From positions 89,535 to 153,534 of the forward strand of contig JAIUMV010000010.1 in assembly GCA_022565395.1 (NCBI GenBank): a stretch of 64,000 bases of DNA, written 5' to 3'. Made by a program: the position numbers and the translations under genes. Source of the stretch: Marinobacter sp. Lineage in GTDB: Bacteria > Pseudomonadota > Gammaproteobacteria > Pseudomonadales > Oleiphilaceae. Below are positions 22,606-30,453 of the stretch, piece by piece; positions within the stretch are counted from its first letter, which is position 1, and every line of letters starts with the position of its first letter. Under the pieces are notes generated by a model. The model was not told the DNA's origin. It saw nothing but the letters and a program-made list of their open reading frames with translations, and made no database searches.

Positions 22606-24267
22606 ATGACAGAACACAGCTATCTGGGTCTCTTTGACGAATTCGCCATCATGCTTGCGGTGGCCGTTAGCATCGGTTTTCTTGCGGTGCGCCTGAGGCA
22701 GCCACTGATAGTCGCCTTCATAGCGGTCGGGATAGTTTTGGGTCCAGCCGCACTGGGGCTAATTGAGCACAGCCACGCGATGGAACTGCTGGCAGAATTT
22801 GGTATCGCACTATTGTTGTTTGTGGTTGGCCTGAGGCTCGATCTTAACCTGATTCGCACCATGGGCCCGGTGTCACTGGCAACGGGGCTTGGGCAAATCA
22901 CTTTTACGTCGCTGTTTGTGTTCCTCATATGCAAAGGACTTGGCCTACAGACGGTACACGCCCTTTATATCGCCGCTGCGATGAGCTTTTCCAGTACCAT
23001 TATCATCGTCAAGTTACTAAGTGATAAACGTGAGATCGACGCCTTGCATGGCCGCATCGCCATAGGCTTCCTGATTGTGCAGGACATCATGGTGGTAGTG
23101 GCGATGATCGTCATTACCGCTTTTGGCACTACCGGACAAGATGCCTCCCTGACCGGCGAGATTGGCGCAGTATTCGTCAAAGGCCTGTTGCTGGTGATTC
23201 TGACCGGGCTGATGATCCGCTTTGTGCTGCCCAGGCTCCTTATCCATGTTGCGGGGTCCAGTGAATTACTGGTGCTGTTTGCTATTGCCGTTGCCATCGG
23301 CTTTGCGGCTTTCAGTGACTGGATAGGTTTCAGCAAGGAGGTTGGCGCCTTTCTAGGGGGCATCGCCCTGGCTACCACCGCCTACCGGGAGGCTATTGGC
23401 GCGCGCCTGACCAGCGTTCGGGACTTTTTACTGTTGTTCTTTTTCATATCCCTCGGCGCGCAACTCAATCTGGACACAATTGGTGCCCAGGTGCCCATGG
23501 CTATACTGCTGTCAGCTTTCGTACTCATAGGCAACCCCCTCATTGTCCTGACCATCATGGGAATCATGGGGTTCAGAAAGCGCACGGGCTTCCTTGCCGG
23601 GCTCGCCGTTGCCCAAATCAGTGAGTTTTCGCTCATACTGGCGGCACTGGGTCTGGCAGTAGGCCATATCAGCGAGGAAACGGTGGGACTTATTACGCTG
23701 GTGGCGCTGATCACCATTGCCACCTCTACCTACCTCATTCTCTATTCTCACCCACTATTTGAACGACTTGCCCCATTGCTAAGGTTTTTTGAGCGCAAGC
23801 ATCCTTTTCAGGAAGAGAGACTGGAAAGTAACGTGGTTACAGCATCGCCTGACGTCATTGTGTTCGGCCTTGGACGTTTCGGGCATCGACTGGCAGCCGG
23901 ACTCCAGGCGAGCGGTCTGAACGTACTGGCAGTGGACTTTGATCCGTTGATAATCAAGAACGGCAATATGCTGGACCTGGATGCGGTGTACGGTGATGCG
24001 GAAGACCCGGAGTTTTTGTTGTCGCTCCCCATTCACAAGGTGCAATGGGTGGTGTCGTCTATTCCAGAAGAACGCATTAACAAGACGTTGGCCGCAAGCC
24101 TGCTATCAGAGAGCTACAAGGGGCAACTGGTGGCCACCACACATCACCAATCCAGAGTAGAAGAACTTAAAAAGGCTGGCTTTCATCTGGTGTTGCTGCC
24201 TTATCTGGATGCAGCGGATCAGGCGGTTGACCGAATCTGTCACTGGTCCGATAGCCAGGAAGCCTGA
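22606..24267 (+). CDS. CPA2-family cation:proton antiporter with C-terminal TrkA-N domain
   Basis: A 553-residue protein with a 12-13 segment membrane domain of the monovalent cation:proton antiporter-2 family (FLAVRLRQPLIVAFIAVGIVLGP near the start, AQISEFSLILAALGLA in the last third, the AQxSEFS motif being typical of Kef-like proteins) and a C-terminal nucleotide-binding domain beginning VIVFGLGRFGHRLAAGL. Such proteins exchange K+ or Na+ for protons and are gated by nucleotides. It is the last gene of the DUF1538 operon, only nine bases after the previous gene, which supports an ion-homeostasis role for the whole set. It is too short for a further C-terminal TrkA-C domain. Confidence 0.87.
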   Translation: MTEHSYLGLFDEFAIMLAVAVSIGFLAVRLRQPLIVAFIAVGIVLGPAALGLIEHSHAMELLAEFGIALLLFVVGLRLDLNLIRTMGPVSLATGLGQITFTSLFVFLICKGLGLQTVHALYIAAAMSFSSTIIIVKLLSDKREIDALHGRIAIGFLIVQDIMVVVAMIVITAFGTTGQDASLTGEIGAVFVKGLLLVILTGLMIRFVLPRLLIHVAGSSELLVLFAIAVAIGFAAFSDWIGFSKEVGAFLGGIALATTAYREAIGARLTSVRDFLLLFFFISLGAQLNLDTIGAQVPMAILLSAFVLIGNPLIVLTIMGIMGFRKRTGFLAGLAVAQISEFSLILAALGLAVGHISEETVGLITLVALITIATSTYLILYSHPLFERLAPLLRFFERKHPFQEERLESNVVTASPDVIVFGLGRFGHRLAAGLQASGLNVLAVDFDPLIIKNGNMLDLDAVYGDAEDPEFLLSLPIHKVQWVVSSIPEERINKTLAASLLSESYKGQLVATTHHQSRVEELKKAGFHLVLLPYLDAADQAVDRICHWSDSQEA

Positions 24268-24273
24268 GCCAAA

Positions 24274-24303
24274 GGCCTCTGATTCATACCTGAGTCAGAG
24301 GCC
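24274..24303. terminator. 9-bp hairpin between convergent genes
   Basis: GGCCTCTGA at 24274-24282 pairs exactly with TCAGAGGCC at 24295-24303 across a 12-base loop. It lies between the stop codons of the antiporter and of the convergent reductase gene, with short A/T runs outside the stem, as expected for a bidirectional terminator. Confidence 0.65.
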
Positions 24304-24313
24304 CGCTTTAGGA

Positions 24314-25543
24314 TTACTCAACCAACTCAAAGGTGAGCCCGGCTTTCTCCTTCAGCCGTCCGATCAGCACATCACCAAACAGCGAAGCTGGTGTCCAGAA
24401 CCCACCTGCCTTGTCGTCCTTGGCCATGTCGAATGCCAGACAAACGGCAGCCTCACCCAGCATCTTCGCTGTTGAACCGTAGCCTGGGTCGCGGTCACCC
24501 GTTACCTTGGTACGAATCTCTTCCCCATGCTCGGTCCTGCCCACAAACCGCAGGTCGTAGAAGCCTTCCTCCTGCGCCTTCGGGCTCGGGCCTTCGCCAG
24601 GCTTGGGTACAAACTTTTCCAGTATCCAGCGGGTTGGCTTGATGGCGGATCCTGCCAGGAAGGCCCCCATGGCGGCGGTCATACCAAAGGCCGTCAGTCG
24701 GCCTCGCAAGCCTTTGCCAACCATCATGCCCTCGTTATAGGTGAACTCAGGGCCGTAGGCTGCCTTCATCATGCCATTGGAACGGTGCACAATCCGCTCG
24801 TTAATGGCTGCCATCACAAAGGGCGCCAACCAAACGCCAAAATCGGCATCGTACTTGGCGGCCCGTACGGCAGGCTGACGTTTTGTGGACTTGTGCCCGG
24901 CAGGGGAAATGGAAAAGGGATTGGCCAGTTCTTTACGCAACGCAGGGTCAGCGGCAGCTTCCTTGGCAACATTCATCATGCTGGCTACGGTACCACCGGA
25001 GAAGGTACCCCGGATGGTCTTGACCCGCATGCTGACCTCACTGCAGGGAGCGCCAAAGCTCTGCCTGGCCTGCTGCTGCAGGAAGTAAACACCCAGGTCA
25101 GACGGGATGGAGTCAAAGCCACAACAATGCACGATACGCGCACCGGACGCCTTGGCCTGGGCCTCATAACGCTGAATCATCTTGCGAATCCACTGCACCT
25201 CACCTGTAAGGTCACAGTAGTCCGTGCCTTCTTCACAGCACACCTTCACCAGAGGCTCGCCATACAGGGCATAGGGGCCCACCGTGGATACCACAACACG
25301 GGTCTGCTTGCACAAATCACGCAAAGCGCCCTCATCACCGGCATCAGCCACCTCCAGAGGCAAGTCTTTGGCGGCTTTACCCAGACTGGCCTTGAGGGAT
25401 TCCAGTTTGTCTTTCGAGCGCCCTGCGGCCGCCCATTTTACTTTGCCGCCCACACCGTAGGTCTTGAGCAGGTACTGGGTCAGAATCTGGCCCACAAAGC
25501 TGGTAGCGCCGAATACAACGAGGTCGTAATGAGGCTGGTTCAT
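24314..25543 (-). CDS. saccharopine dehydrogenase-like reductase (trans-acting enoyl reductase type)
   Basis: A 409-residue protein with an N-terminal Rossmann fold: YDLVVFGATSFVGQILTQYL gives the GxTxxxG dinucleotide motif at 12-18. The later segments STVGPYALYGEPLVKVC, YCDLTGEVQWIRKMI and IVHCCGFDSIPSDLG are the hallmarks of the saccharopine-dehydrogenase-like family that includes mycobacterial trans-acting enoyl reductase Rv2953 and eukaryotic SCCPDH. In those cases the substrate is a long acyl chain or lipid, not lysine. It stands alone, so no pathway can be named. Length agrees with the family (about 400-430). Confidence 0.87.
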   Translation of the reverse strand: MNQPHYDLVVFGATSFVGQILTQYLLKTYGVGGKVKWAAAGRSKDKLESLKASLGKAAKDLPLEVADAGDEGALRDLCKQTRVVVSTVGPYALYGEPLVKVCCEEGTDYCDLTGEVQWIRKMIQRYEAQAKASGARIVHCCGFDSIPSDLGVYFLQQQARQSFGAPCSEVSMRVKTIRGTFSGGTVASMMNVAKEAAADPALRKELANPFSISPAGHKSTKRQPAVRAAKYDADFGVWLAPFVMAAINERIVHRSNGMMKAAYGPEFTYNEGMMVGKGLRGRLTAFGMTAAMGAFLAGSAIKPTRWILEKFVPKPGEGPSPKAQEEGFYDLRFVGRTEHGEEIRTKVTGDRDPGYGSTAKMLGEAAVCLAFDMAKDDKAGGFWTPASLFGDVLIGRLKEKAGLTFELVE

Positions 25544-25831
25544 TGGAGTTCCTTCCTTTTGATTAACTATTTGTTACGGGTGGTCGCAACCAGCCAGGAC
25601 AAGACAGTTTCATCTATCACCGGGCTATCCCATTTTCAGCAGTTTTCAGGGCGCGACGGCCAATCGCTAAAGGCAAACCTTGCGCCAGACTATAGTCCAT
25701 GGGGTATCGGTGCAACAGCAATTCAAACCAATCTGTTTAAAGCTGCTGTCGCAGCCCCCGGACAATAACAACAGCCGTCCAGCGCGCTCCTGATACGCTG
25801 GCCGCCGAAAATCAGACCAGAGAGAAACCCT

Positions 25832-26170
25832 ATGCTTTACCTGACCGCCACACTCTTGGGCATTGCGCTAGCTGCCACCGTTTGGCTGCTGGTTCAGGTG
25901 CGCCGGCAACAAACCCGGCTTACCTCTCTACAGGGACGCCTGGACAAGCTGGCAGATATTGATATGACGGAAGAGCCCGACATCCTGCTGACCCTGCGTG
26001 TAGTTGACCCTCTCGCCCTGGCGCGCCGGGAATCCCGTTCCGCCCGGGTACTGGGCGACCGGCTGCCCATAACGGTCAAGAAGATGGTGTACCAGCAGGT
26101 GATGCGAGAAGTCGCGGAGGAGCTTAAACAGCGTAATGTAGAAGCCATCATCCAGATGGAATACCGGTAG
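25832..26170 (+). CDS. small membrane-anchored protein of unknown function
   Basis: I do not recognise a named family. The 112-residue protein has one N-terminal membrane segment (about 3-22, LTATLLGIALAATVWLLVQV), a short basic coiled-coil (RRQQTRLTSLQGRLDKL), then EEPDILLTLRVVDPLALARRES and a C-terminal helix KKMVYQQVMREVAEELKQRNVEAIIQMEYR. It resembles, in layout only, the next gene, which also has an N-terminal anchor and coiled-coil. Start supported by GAGAG upstream. A 288-base gap to the left holds nothing I can identify. Confidence 0.65.
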   Translation: MLYLTATLLGIALAATVWLLVQVRRQQTRLTSLQGRLDKLADIDMTEEPDILLTLRVVDPLALARRESRSARVLGDRLPITVKKMVYQQVMREVAEELKQRNVEAIIQMEYR

Positions 26171-26191
26171 CATCCCGTTGAAGGCCACACC

Positions 26192-26686
26192 ATGACGATG
26201 AACCTTTTTATTGCGCTCTTTACCACCGTACTGGTCGCTATCAGCGCCCTGCTGTTCGCGAAACTACGTCACCAGCAGCTCCAAGTACGGCGCTGTGAGG
26301 CTCGACTGGCCCGCCTGGAGGATGATGCCGGACGCGAGCGCTGCCGCATACTGGAACTGAATAACAAACGCGAGCTGCTTGCGGATGCCGTGCAGGGCGG
26401 CACCACAGCCGTAGAGAGTGTGCACCGCCTGATCGCACGCACAACCTTTGATCTGCTGGAGCGAATCGCCGAAGATGACAAAAGCCGTGAAGGCTATCGT
26501 CAGGCACGGCAGTTTCATGATGAGGCATCTGCCGGTATCTACCGTGCCATCCGCACCACCAATACACAGGTACATGCTATTGCGGAGGGTTTTATCCACC
26601 TTACCCGCAAGCGACGCCAGTCCACACCCGAGCGGCCGCGCCCGCCCCGTAACCCTGTGACGCGGCTGCCCCCCAAGGACGATTGA
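26192..26686 (+). CDS. small membrane-anchored coiled-coil protein of unknown function
   Basis: A 164-residue protein with an N-terminal membrane segment (about 4-24, LFIALFTTVLVAISALLFAKL), a heptad-rich stretch (HQQLQVRRCEARLARLEDD), a helical middle (TTAVESVHRLIARTTFDLLERI) and a proline/arginine-rich tail. The TxxVExVHRxI segment recurs in short hypothetical proteins next to it in related genomes as far as I recall, but I can give no function. It follows the previous gene by 21 bases, so the two are probably co-transcribed. Confidence 0.68.
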   Translation: MTMNLFIALFTTVLVAISALLFAKLRHQQLQVRRCEARLARLEDDAGRERCRILELNNKRELLADAVQGGTTAVESVHRLIARTTFDLLERIAEDDKSREGYRQARQFHDEASAGIYRAIRTTNTQVHAIAEGFIHLTRKRRQSTPERPRPPRNPVTRLPPKDD

Positions 26687-26766
26687 GGTGCAATAGCTAC
26701 AAATACTTCTCCTCGCAACACAAGCACACTAAAATGCCGCGCGCATGTGCTGCCGAGGAGTTCACC

Positions 26767-27588
26767 ATGTCCCATACTACGATTGCCCCTTCCCTGCTTG
26801 AGCAGCTAAGGCGTGTTGAATCCAGCCGCCTGTTTCAGGGGGCGGTGATTACCATCATTGTTCTTTCGGCACTCACCATCGGGGCCAAGACCTACGCTTT
26901 ACCCCCTCTGGCCAGCCACGCGTTGCTGGTGATGGACTACGCCATCACCCTGTTCTTCCTGCTTGAAATAGTGTTCCGGTTTTCCGTTCATCCGGATAAG
27001 CGACGCTTTTTCCGTGATGGCTGGAACCTGTTCGATACCCTGGTGGTGGCAGGCAGCATGATACCGATGGACAACGCGGAAGCGGTGTTGCTGGGCCGCC
27101 TGTTACGGGTTTTCCGGGTACTGCGACTGATTTCGGTGGTACCGGAGCTGCGATTTCTGATCAATTCGCTGCTCAAGGCGATTCCGCGGATGGGCTATAT
27201 CGCCCTGTTGATGTTTATCATCTTCTACATATACGCCGCGATGGGCTCCATGTTCTTTGCCGATATCGACCCGTTTCTCTGGGGGGACGTAGCGATAGCC
27301 ATGCTGACATTGTTCCGGATCGCCACGTTTGAGGACTGGACTGATGTCATGTATGACACCATGGTGGTGTATCCGCTGAGCTGGGTCTACTACATCACCT
27401 TCATCTTCCTGACAGCGTTTACCTTTCTGAACATGATGATTGGCGCCATTCTCGATGTGATGACCACTGAGCAGAAACAGCGGGAGGCGCAGGAAGCCCA
27501 CGAAGAGCGGGAGGATATGGCGCGGAAGCTGGATCAGGTGCAGGCCCAGCTTGATCTGGTATTGCGCAAACTGGAGCAAAAACGCTAG
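26767..27588 (+). CDS. bacterial voltage-gated cation channel with acidic (Ca-type) filter
   Basis: A 273-residue channel of the NaChBac type: six membrane segments, a voltage sensor S4 with arginines every third residue (R111, R114, R117, R120 in RLLRVFRVLR), a pore helix and a filter TFEDWTD at 187-193, then S6 (YYITFIFLTAFTFLNMMIGAIL) and a C-terminal coiled-coil (about 235-273) that drives tetramer assembly. NaChBac has TLESWAS. Here the two extra acidic residues (D190, D193) sit where the calcium-selective CavAb variant (TLDDWSD) carries them, so calcium permeation is plausible. The ATG at 26767 has AGGAG upstream. Confidence 0.87.
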   Translation: MSHTTIAPSLLEQLRRVESSRLFQGAVITIIVLSALTIGAKTYALPPLASHALLVMDYAITLFFLLEIVFRFSVHPDKRRFFRDGWNLFDTLVVAGSMIPMDNAEAVLLGRLLRVFRVLRLISVVPELRFLINSLLKAIPRMGYIALLMFIIFYIYAAMGSMFFADIDPFLWGDVAIAMLTLFRIATFEDWTDVMYDTMVVYPLSWVYYITFIFLTAFTFLNMMIGAILDVMTTEQKQREAQEAHEEREDMARKLDQVQAQLDLVLRKLEQKR

Positions 27589-27594
27589 CGACGC

Positions 27595-28260
27595 TCACAA
27601 GGGTGCAGGTGCTGGTTGAGCGGCGCCTGCATAGTCCTGATCCTCTGCTGCCGCCTCCGGCAACCGCTTCATAACCGATCCTGCCAGCCACGCCCGCCTG
27701 TAGCCCGACCGTAACCCGGCACGGTAGAGCGCTTCTGCGGTCCAATTGTTACAGGTATAGAGTATGTGATAACGGCGGTTGGCCGGGTAGTAGTGGGTGC
27801 GCTGCCCACGCGCCCTGAGTGCTTCAGGCTCCGCCTCAAGGCTGACAAACGTATCGGCGATGAACTGCGCAATGACGCTGAATTGGGCGTTGCTGACCTT
27901 TAACGGGTGGCTCTCTTCATAGTAGCTCCGCGCTCCCCGCACCTGGGATACTTCCATCACCGAATGGGTTGGCAGGAACAGAGCCATCAGGGCGGTACTG
28001 GTACCGCGATCATCCACCCCGAAGTAGCGGCCATCCCCCCACCCAAAACGTAGCCCGTCGCTTCCAGGATTGGCAAACCGGGCCAGCTCCGGCACTTCCC
28101 TTGCTAGTTCCGAAACCGGCAGCACAAAGGCGGTGTGCAATCTGTCACGCTCGACACGAATCAGCACCTCGCCCTGCACCCGGGGACTCGTGGAGAACAA
28201 GAGCATGGCGGCAGCCACCAGGCACCAGAACAGCAAACGCCCATTTACTGAAACCGGCAT
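27595..28260 (-). CDS. DUF2459 / TIGR02117 family exported protein
   Basis: A 221-residue protein with an N-terminal signal or anchor (LLFWCLVAAAMLLFSTSPRVQG). The family signature is clear: DRLHTAFVLPVSEL, FGWGDGRYF, SHPLKVSNAQFSVIAQFI and YTCNNWTAEALYRAGL. In this family the conserved cysteine and histidine recall NlpC/P60-like peptidases, though no activity has been shown as far as I know. Here the cysteine lies in YTCNNW and a candidate histidine in DRLHTAFVL. It is convergent with the channel gene, six bases apart. The 140 bases upstream lead to the etfA terminator. Confidence 0.83.
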   Translation of the reverse strand: MPVSVNGRLLFWCLVAAAMLLFSTSPRVQGEVLIRVERDRLHTAFVLPVSELAREVPELARFANPGSDGLRFGWGDGRYFGVDDRGTSTALMALFLPTHSVMEVSQVRGARSYYEESHPLKVSNAQFSVIAQFIADTFVSLEAEPEALRARGQRTHYYPANRRYHILYTCNNWTAEALYRAGLRSGYRRAWLAGSVMKRLPEAAAEDQDYAGAAQPAPAPL

Positions 28261-28355
28261 AGCATCCCTCCTGTCCGTCAGGCTTTGTCAGTATGGCATG
28301 AAACTAGCCCTGCAAAGGCAGTCGGCGTATGAGATTACACCAAAAAAACCACGCC

Positions 28356-28382
28356 AAAAAAAAGGCGCCCGAAGGCGCCTTT
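28356..28382 (-). terminator. rho-independent terminator of etfBA
   Basis: On the minus strand a GGCGCC stem closed by a TTCG tetraloop (28379-28364) is followed by a run of nine T residues. It starts 18 bases after the etfA stop. The A-rich flank also allows weak function in the other direction. Confidence 0.92.
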
Positions 28383-28399
28383 GTAACTGAATCAGATCC

Positions 28400-29341
28400 T
28401 TACAGGACTTTCTTCAGTTCGGCTTCAAGCTGGGGAACCGCTTCAAACAGGTCCGCAACCAGGCCGTAGTCGGCTACCTGGAAGATCGGTGCCTCTTCGT
28501 CCTTGTTGATCGCTACGATCACTTTGGAGTCAGACATACCTGCCAGATGCTGAATCGCACCAGAGATACCTACAGCGATATAAAGCTGCGGTGCAACGAT
28601 TTTGCCGGTTTGACCAACCTGCATATCGTTAGGTACGAAGCCTGCGTCAACAGCAGCGCGGGATGCGCCAACCGCAGCGCCGAGCACATCTGCAACCTGC
28701 TCCAGCATTTTGAAGTTGTCGCCGTTCTGCATACCGCGGCCACCGGAAATAACGATGGACGCTGCAGCCAGATCAGGACGGTCAGATACAGCTTTTTCTT
28801 CGCCAACAAAGGCAGAAACACCTGCATCCTTAACAGCGCTGACAGCCTCAACTGTCGCGGAGCCGCCTTCACCTGCAACCGGATCGAAACCGGTAGGACG
28901 AACAGTGATCACTTTCTTGCTGTCGCTGCTCTTAACGGTCGCAATTGCGTTACCGGCATAGATGGGACGCACGAAGGTATCGGCATCTTCTACACGGATA
29001 ATGTCGGAGATCTGGGCAACATCCAGCAGTGCAGCAACGCGCGGCAGGAAGTCTTTGCCAGTGGTTCCAGCGGCAGCCAGGATATGACTGTAGTCCGCGG
29101 CCAGCTCAACAACCAGGCCAGACAGGTTCTCAGCCAGGAAGTGGCCGTAAGCAGCATTGTCTGCAACCAGAACCTTGCTTACGCCTTCGGCTTTGGCGGC
29201 TGCTTCAGCAACGCCACCGCAGTTCTCACCGGCAACCAGAACATTGATATCGCCGCCGATCGCCTTTGCTGCCGCCAGTACGTTCAGGGTAGCCGGCTTC
29301 AGGGTGCTGTTGTCGTGTTCAGCAATTACCAGGATGCTCAT
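28400..29341 (-). CDS. etfA: electron transfer flavoprotein subunit alpha
   Basis: A 313-residue protein of the ETF-alpha/FixB family. The N-terminal domain begins SILVIAEHDNSTLKPATLN and the C-terminal FAD domain carries SGGRGMQNGDNFKMLEQVADVLGAAVGASRAAVD, VGQTGKIVAPQLYIAVGISGAIQH and VADYGLVADLF, which contact FAD. With EtfB it forms a soluble heterodimer carrying electrons from acyl-CoA and related dehydrogenases to ETF-quinone oxidoreductase. It follows etfB with no gap (stop and start adjacent) and ends at a strong terminator. Confidence 0.97.
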   Translation of the reverse strand: MSILVIAEHDNSTLKPATLNVLAAAKAIGGDINVLVAGENCGGVAEAAAKAEGVSKVLVADNAAYGHFLAENLSGLVVELAADYSHILAAAGTTGKDFLPRVAALLDVAQISDIIRVEDADTFVRPIYAGNAIATVKSSDSKKVITVRPTGFDPVAGEGGSATVEAVSAVKDAGVSAFVGEEKAVSDRPDLAAASIVISGGRGMQNGDNFKMLEQVADVLGAAVGASRAAVDAGFVPNDMQVGQTGKIVAPQLYIAVGISGAIQHLAGMSDSKVIVAINKDEEAPIFQVADYGLVADLFEAVPQLEAELKKVL

Positions 29342-30091
29342 TTAGATCACCTTCGCTTCGTTCTTCAGTTTGTCGACCAGTTCAGCCACATCAGCGACCT
29401 TGATACCCGCCTGACGGGTAGCCGGAGCTTCAACCTTCAGGGTGGTCAGGCGTACGGCAACGTCAACGCCCAGGTCGGCTGGCGTAGTGGTGTCCAGCGG
29501 CTTTTTCTTGGCCTTCATGATGTTAGGCAGAGAAGCGTAGCGCGGCTCGTTCAGACGAAGGTCGGTGGTTACAACGGCCGGCAGGTTCAGGGCAACAGTC
29601 ATCAGACCGCCATCAACCTCACGGGTAACGTTAACCTTGTCGCCATCAACCACTACTTCAGAAGCAAAGGTGCCCTGGCCCATACCCGCCAGCGCAGCCA
29701 ACATCTGGCCAGTCTGGTTGTTGTCGGTATCGATGGACTGCTTGCCCAGGATAACCAGCTTGGGCTCTTCCTTATCAACAACTGCTTTCAGCAGTTTGGC
29801 AGCTTCCAGGGACTGGACTTCAGCGTCAGTTTCGATGTGGATACCACGGTCAGCACCCAGTGCCAGTGCAGTACGGATTTGCTCCTGGCAGGCCTTCGGG
29901 CCAATGGAAACAACCACAATCTCAGTAGCAACACCCTTTTCTTTGAGGCGAACTGCTTCTTCAACAGCAATTTCGCAGAAAGGGTTCATCGCCATCTTGA
30001 CGTTGGCAAGATCTACACCGGAATTGTCCGGCTTAACACGTACCTTGACGTTGTAGTCGATAACTCGTTTTACAGCGACCAGAACCTTCAT
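29342..30091 (-). CDS. etfB: electron transfer flavoprotein subunit beta
   Basis: A 249-residue protein of the ETF-beta/FixA family. [22 protein letters not shown] at the start, [19 protein letters not shown], and the AMP-binding and recognition-loop region [22 protein letters not shown] are diagnostic. The recognition loop is where partner dehydrogenases dock. GAGGA precedes the ATG. The gene opens the etfBA operon and is transcribed divergently from the ETF-QO gene; a perfect palindrome in the shared upstream region probably controls one or both. Confidence 0.97.
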   Translation of the reverse strand: MKVLVAVKRVIDYNVKVRVKPDNSGVDLANVKMAMNPFCEIAVEEAVRLKEKGVATEIVVVSIGPKACQEQIRTALALGADRGIHIETDAEVQSLEAAKLLKAVVDKEEPKLVILGKQSIDTDNNQTGQMLAALAGMGQGTFASEVVVDGDKVNVTREVDGGLMTVALNLPAVVTTDLRLNEPRYASLPNIMKAKKKPLDTTTPADLGVDVAVRLTTLKVEAPATRQAGIKVADVAELVDKLKNEAKVI

Positions 30092-30283
30092 AGATTCCTC
30101 GTTCTTCTACGATGGGTTAATGACTTGCAATCAATTACAAGGGCAATTAAAAGCGGCCCCTAATACTGAGGGCAAAGCCGTCAATAATCAATAGCCCAAA
30201 GGGGTATGACCAGGCCAAGAGACCAATAGCTTGCCGCTATCGCAACGTTGCGAAGCTAACAATGCCACTGCTCAGGCAAAATT

Positions 30284-30303
30284 TCAAACAAACGTTTGTT
30301 TGA
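30284..30303. promoter_or_regulatory. 20-bp perfect palindrome, PsrA/FadR-type operator
   Basis: The sequence TCAAACAAACGTTTGTTTGA is exactly self-complementary. It contains the CAAAC-N-GTTTG pattern of PsrA, the TetR-family fatty-acid sensor of Pseudomonas, which is known to control etf genes there. It lies in the 362-base divergent gap, about 190 bases from etfB and 150 bases from the ETF-QO start, and ends nine bases before a -10-like TATTAT (30313-30318) on the plus strand. The rest of the gap holds no gene. Confidence 0.72.
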
Positions 30304-30453
30304 GATTCGCTTTATTATATCCTAAAGGGCCAGAAGCCCGTGCAATCTGTAGTGAAGGAGTCGTTTCAGGCTCTTGTTTCCGCTATCATTACGGGCCGTT
30401 AAGAAAGGGTGTTGCATCCTTCCATCTAATTAGACGTTTTTGAGGAGACCAAC

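Noticed and set aside
24527..25768. 413-codon open frame antisense to the saccharopine-dehydrogenase-like gene
   Set aside because: Lies almost entirely over a conserved gene and reads as atypical glycine/histidine-rich protein.
28547..30163. 538-codon open frame on the plus strand opposite etfA and etfB
   Set aside because: It is the antisense shadow of two highly conserved genes with strong codon bias; the translation is rich in low-complexity glutamine/serine and matches no family.
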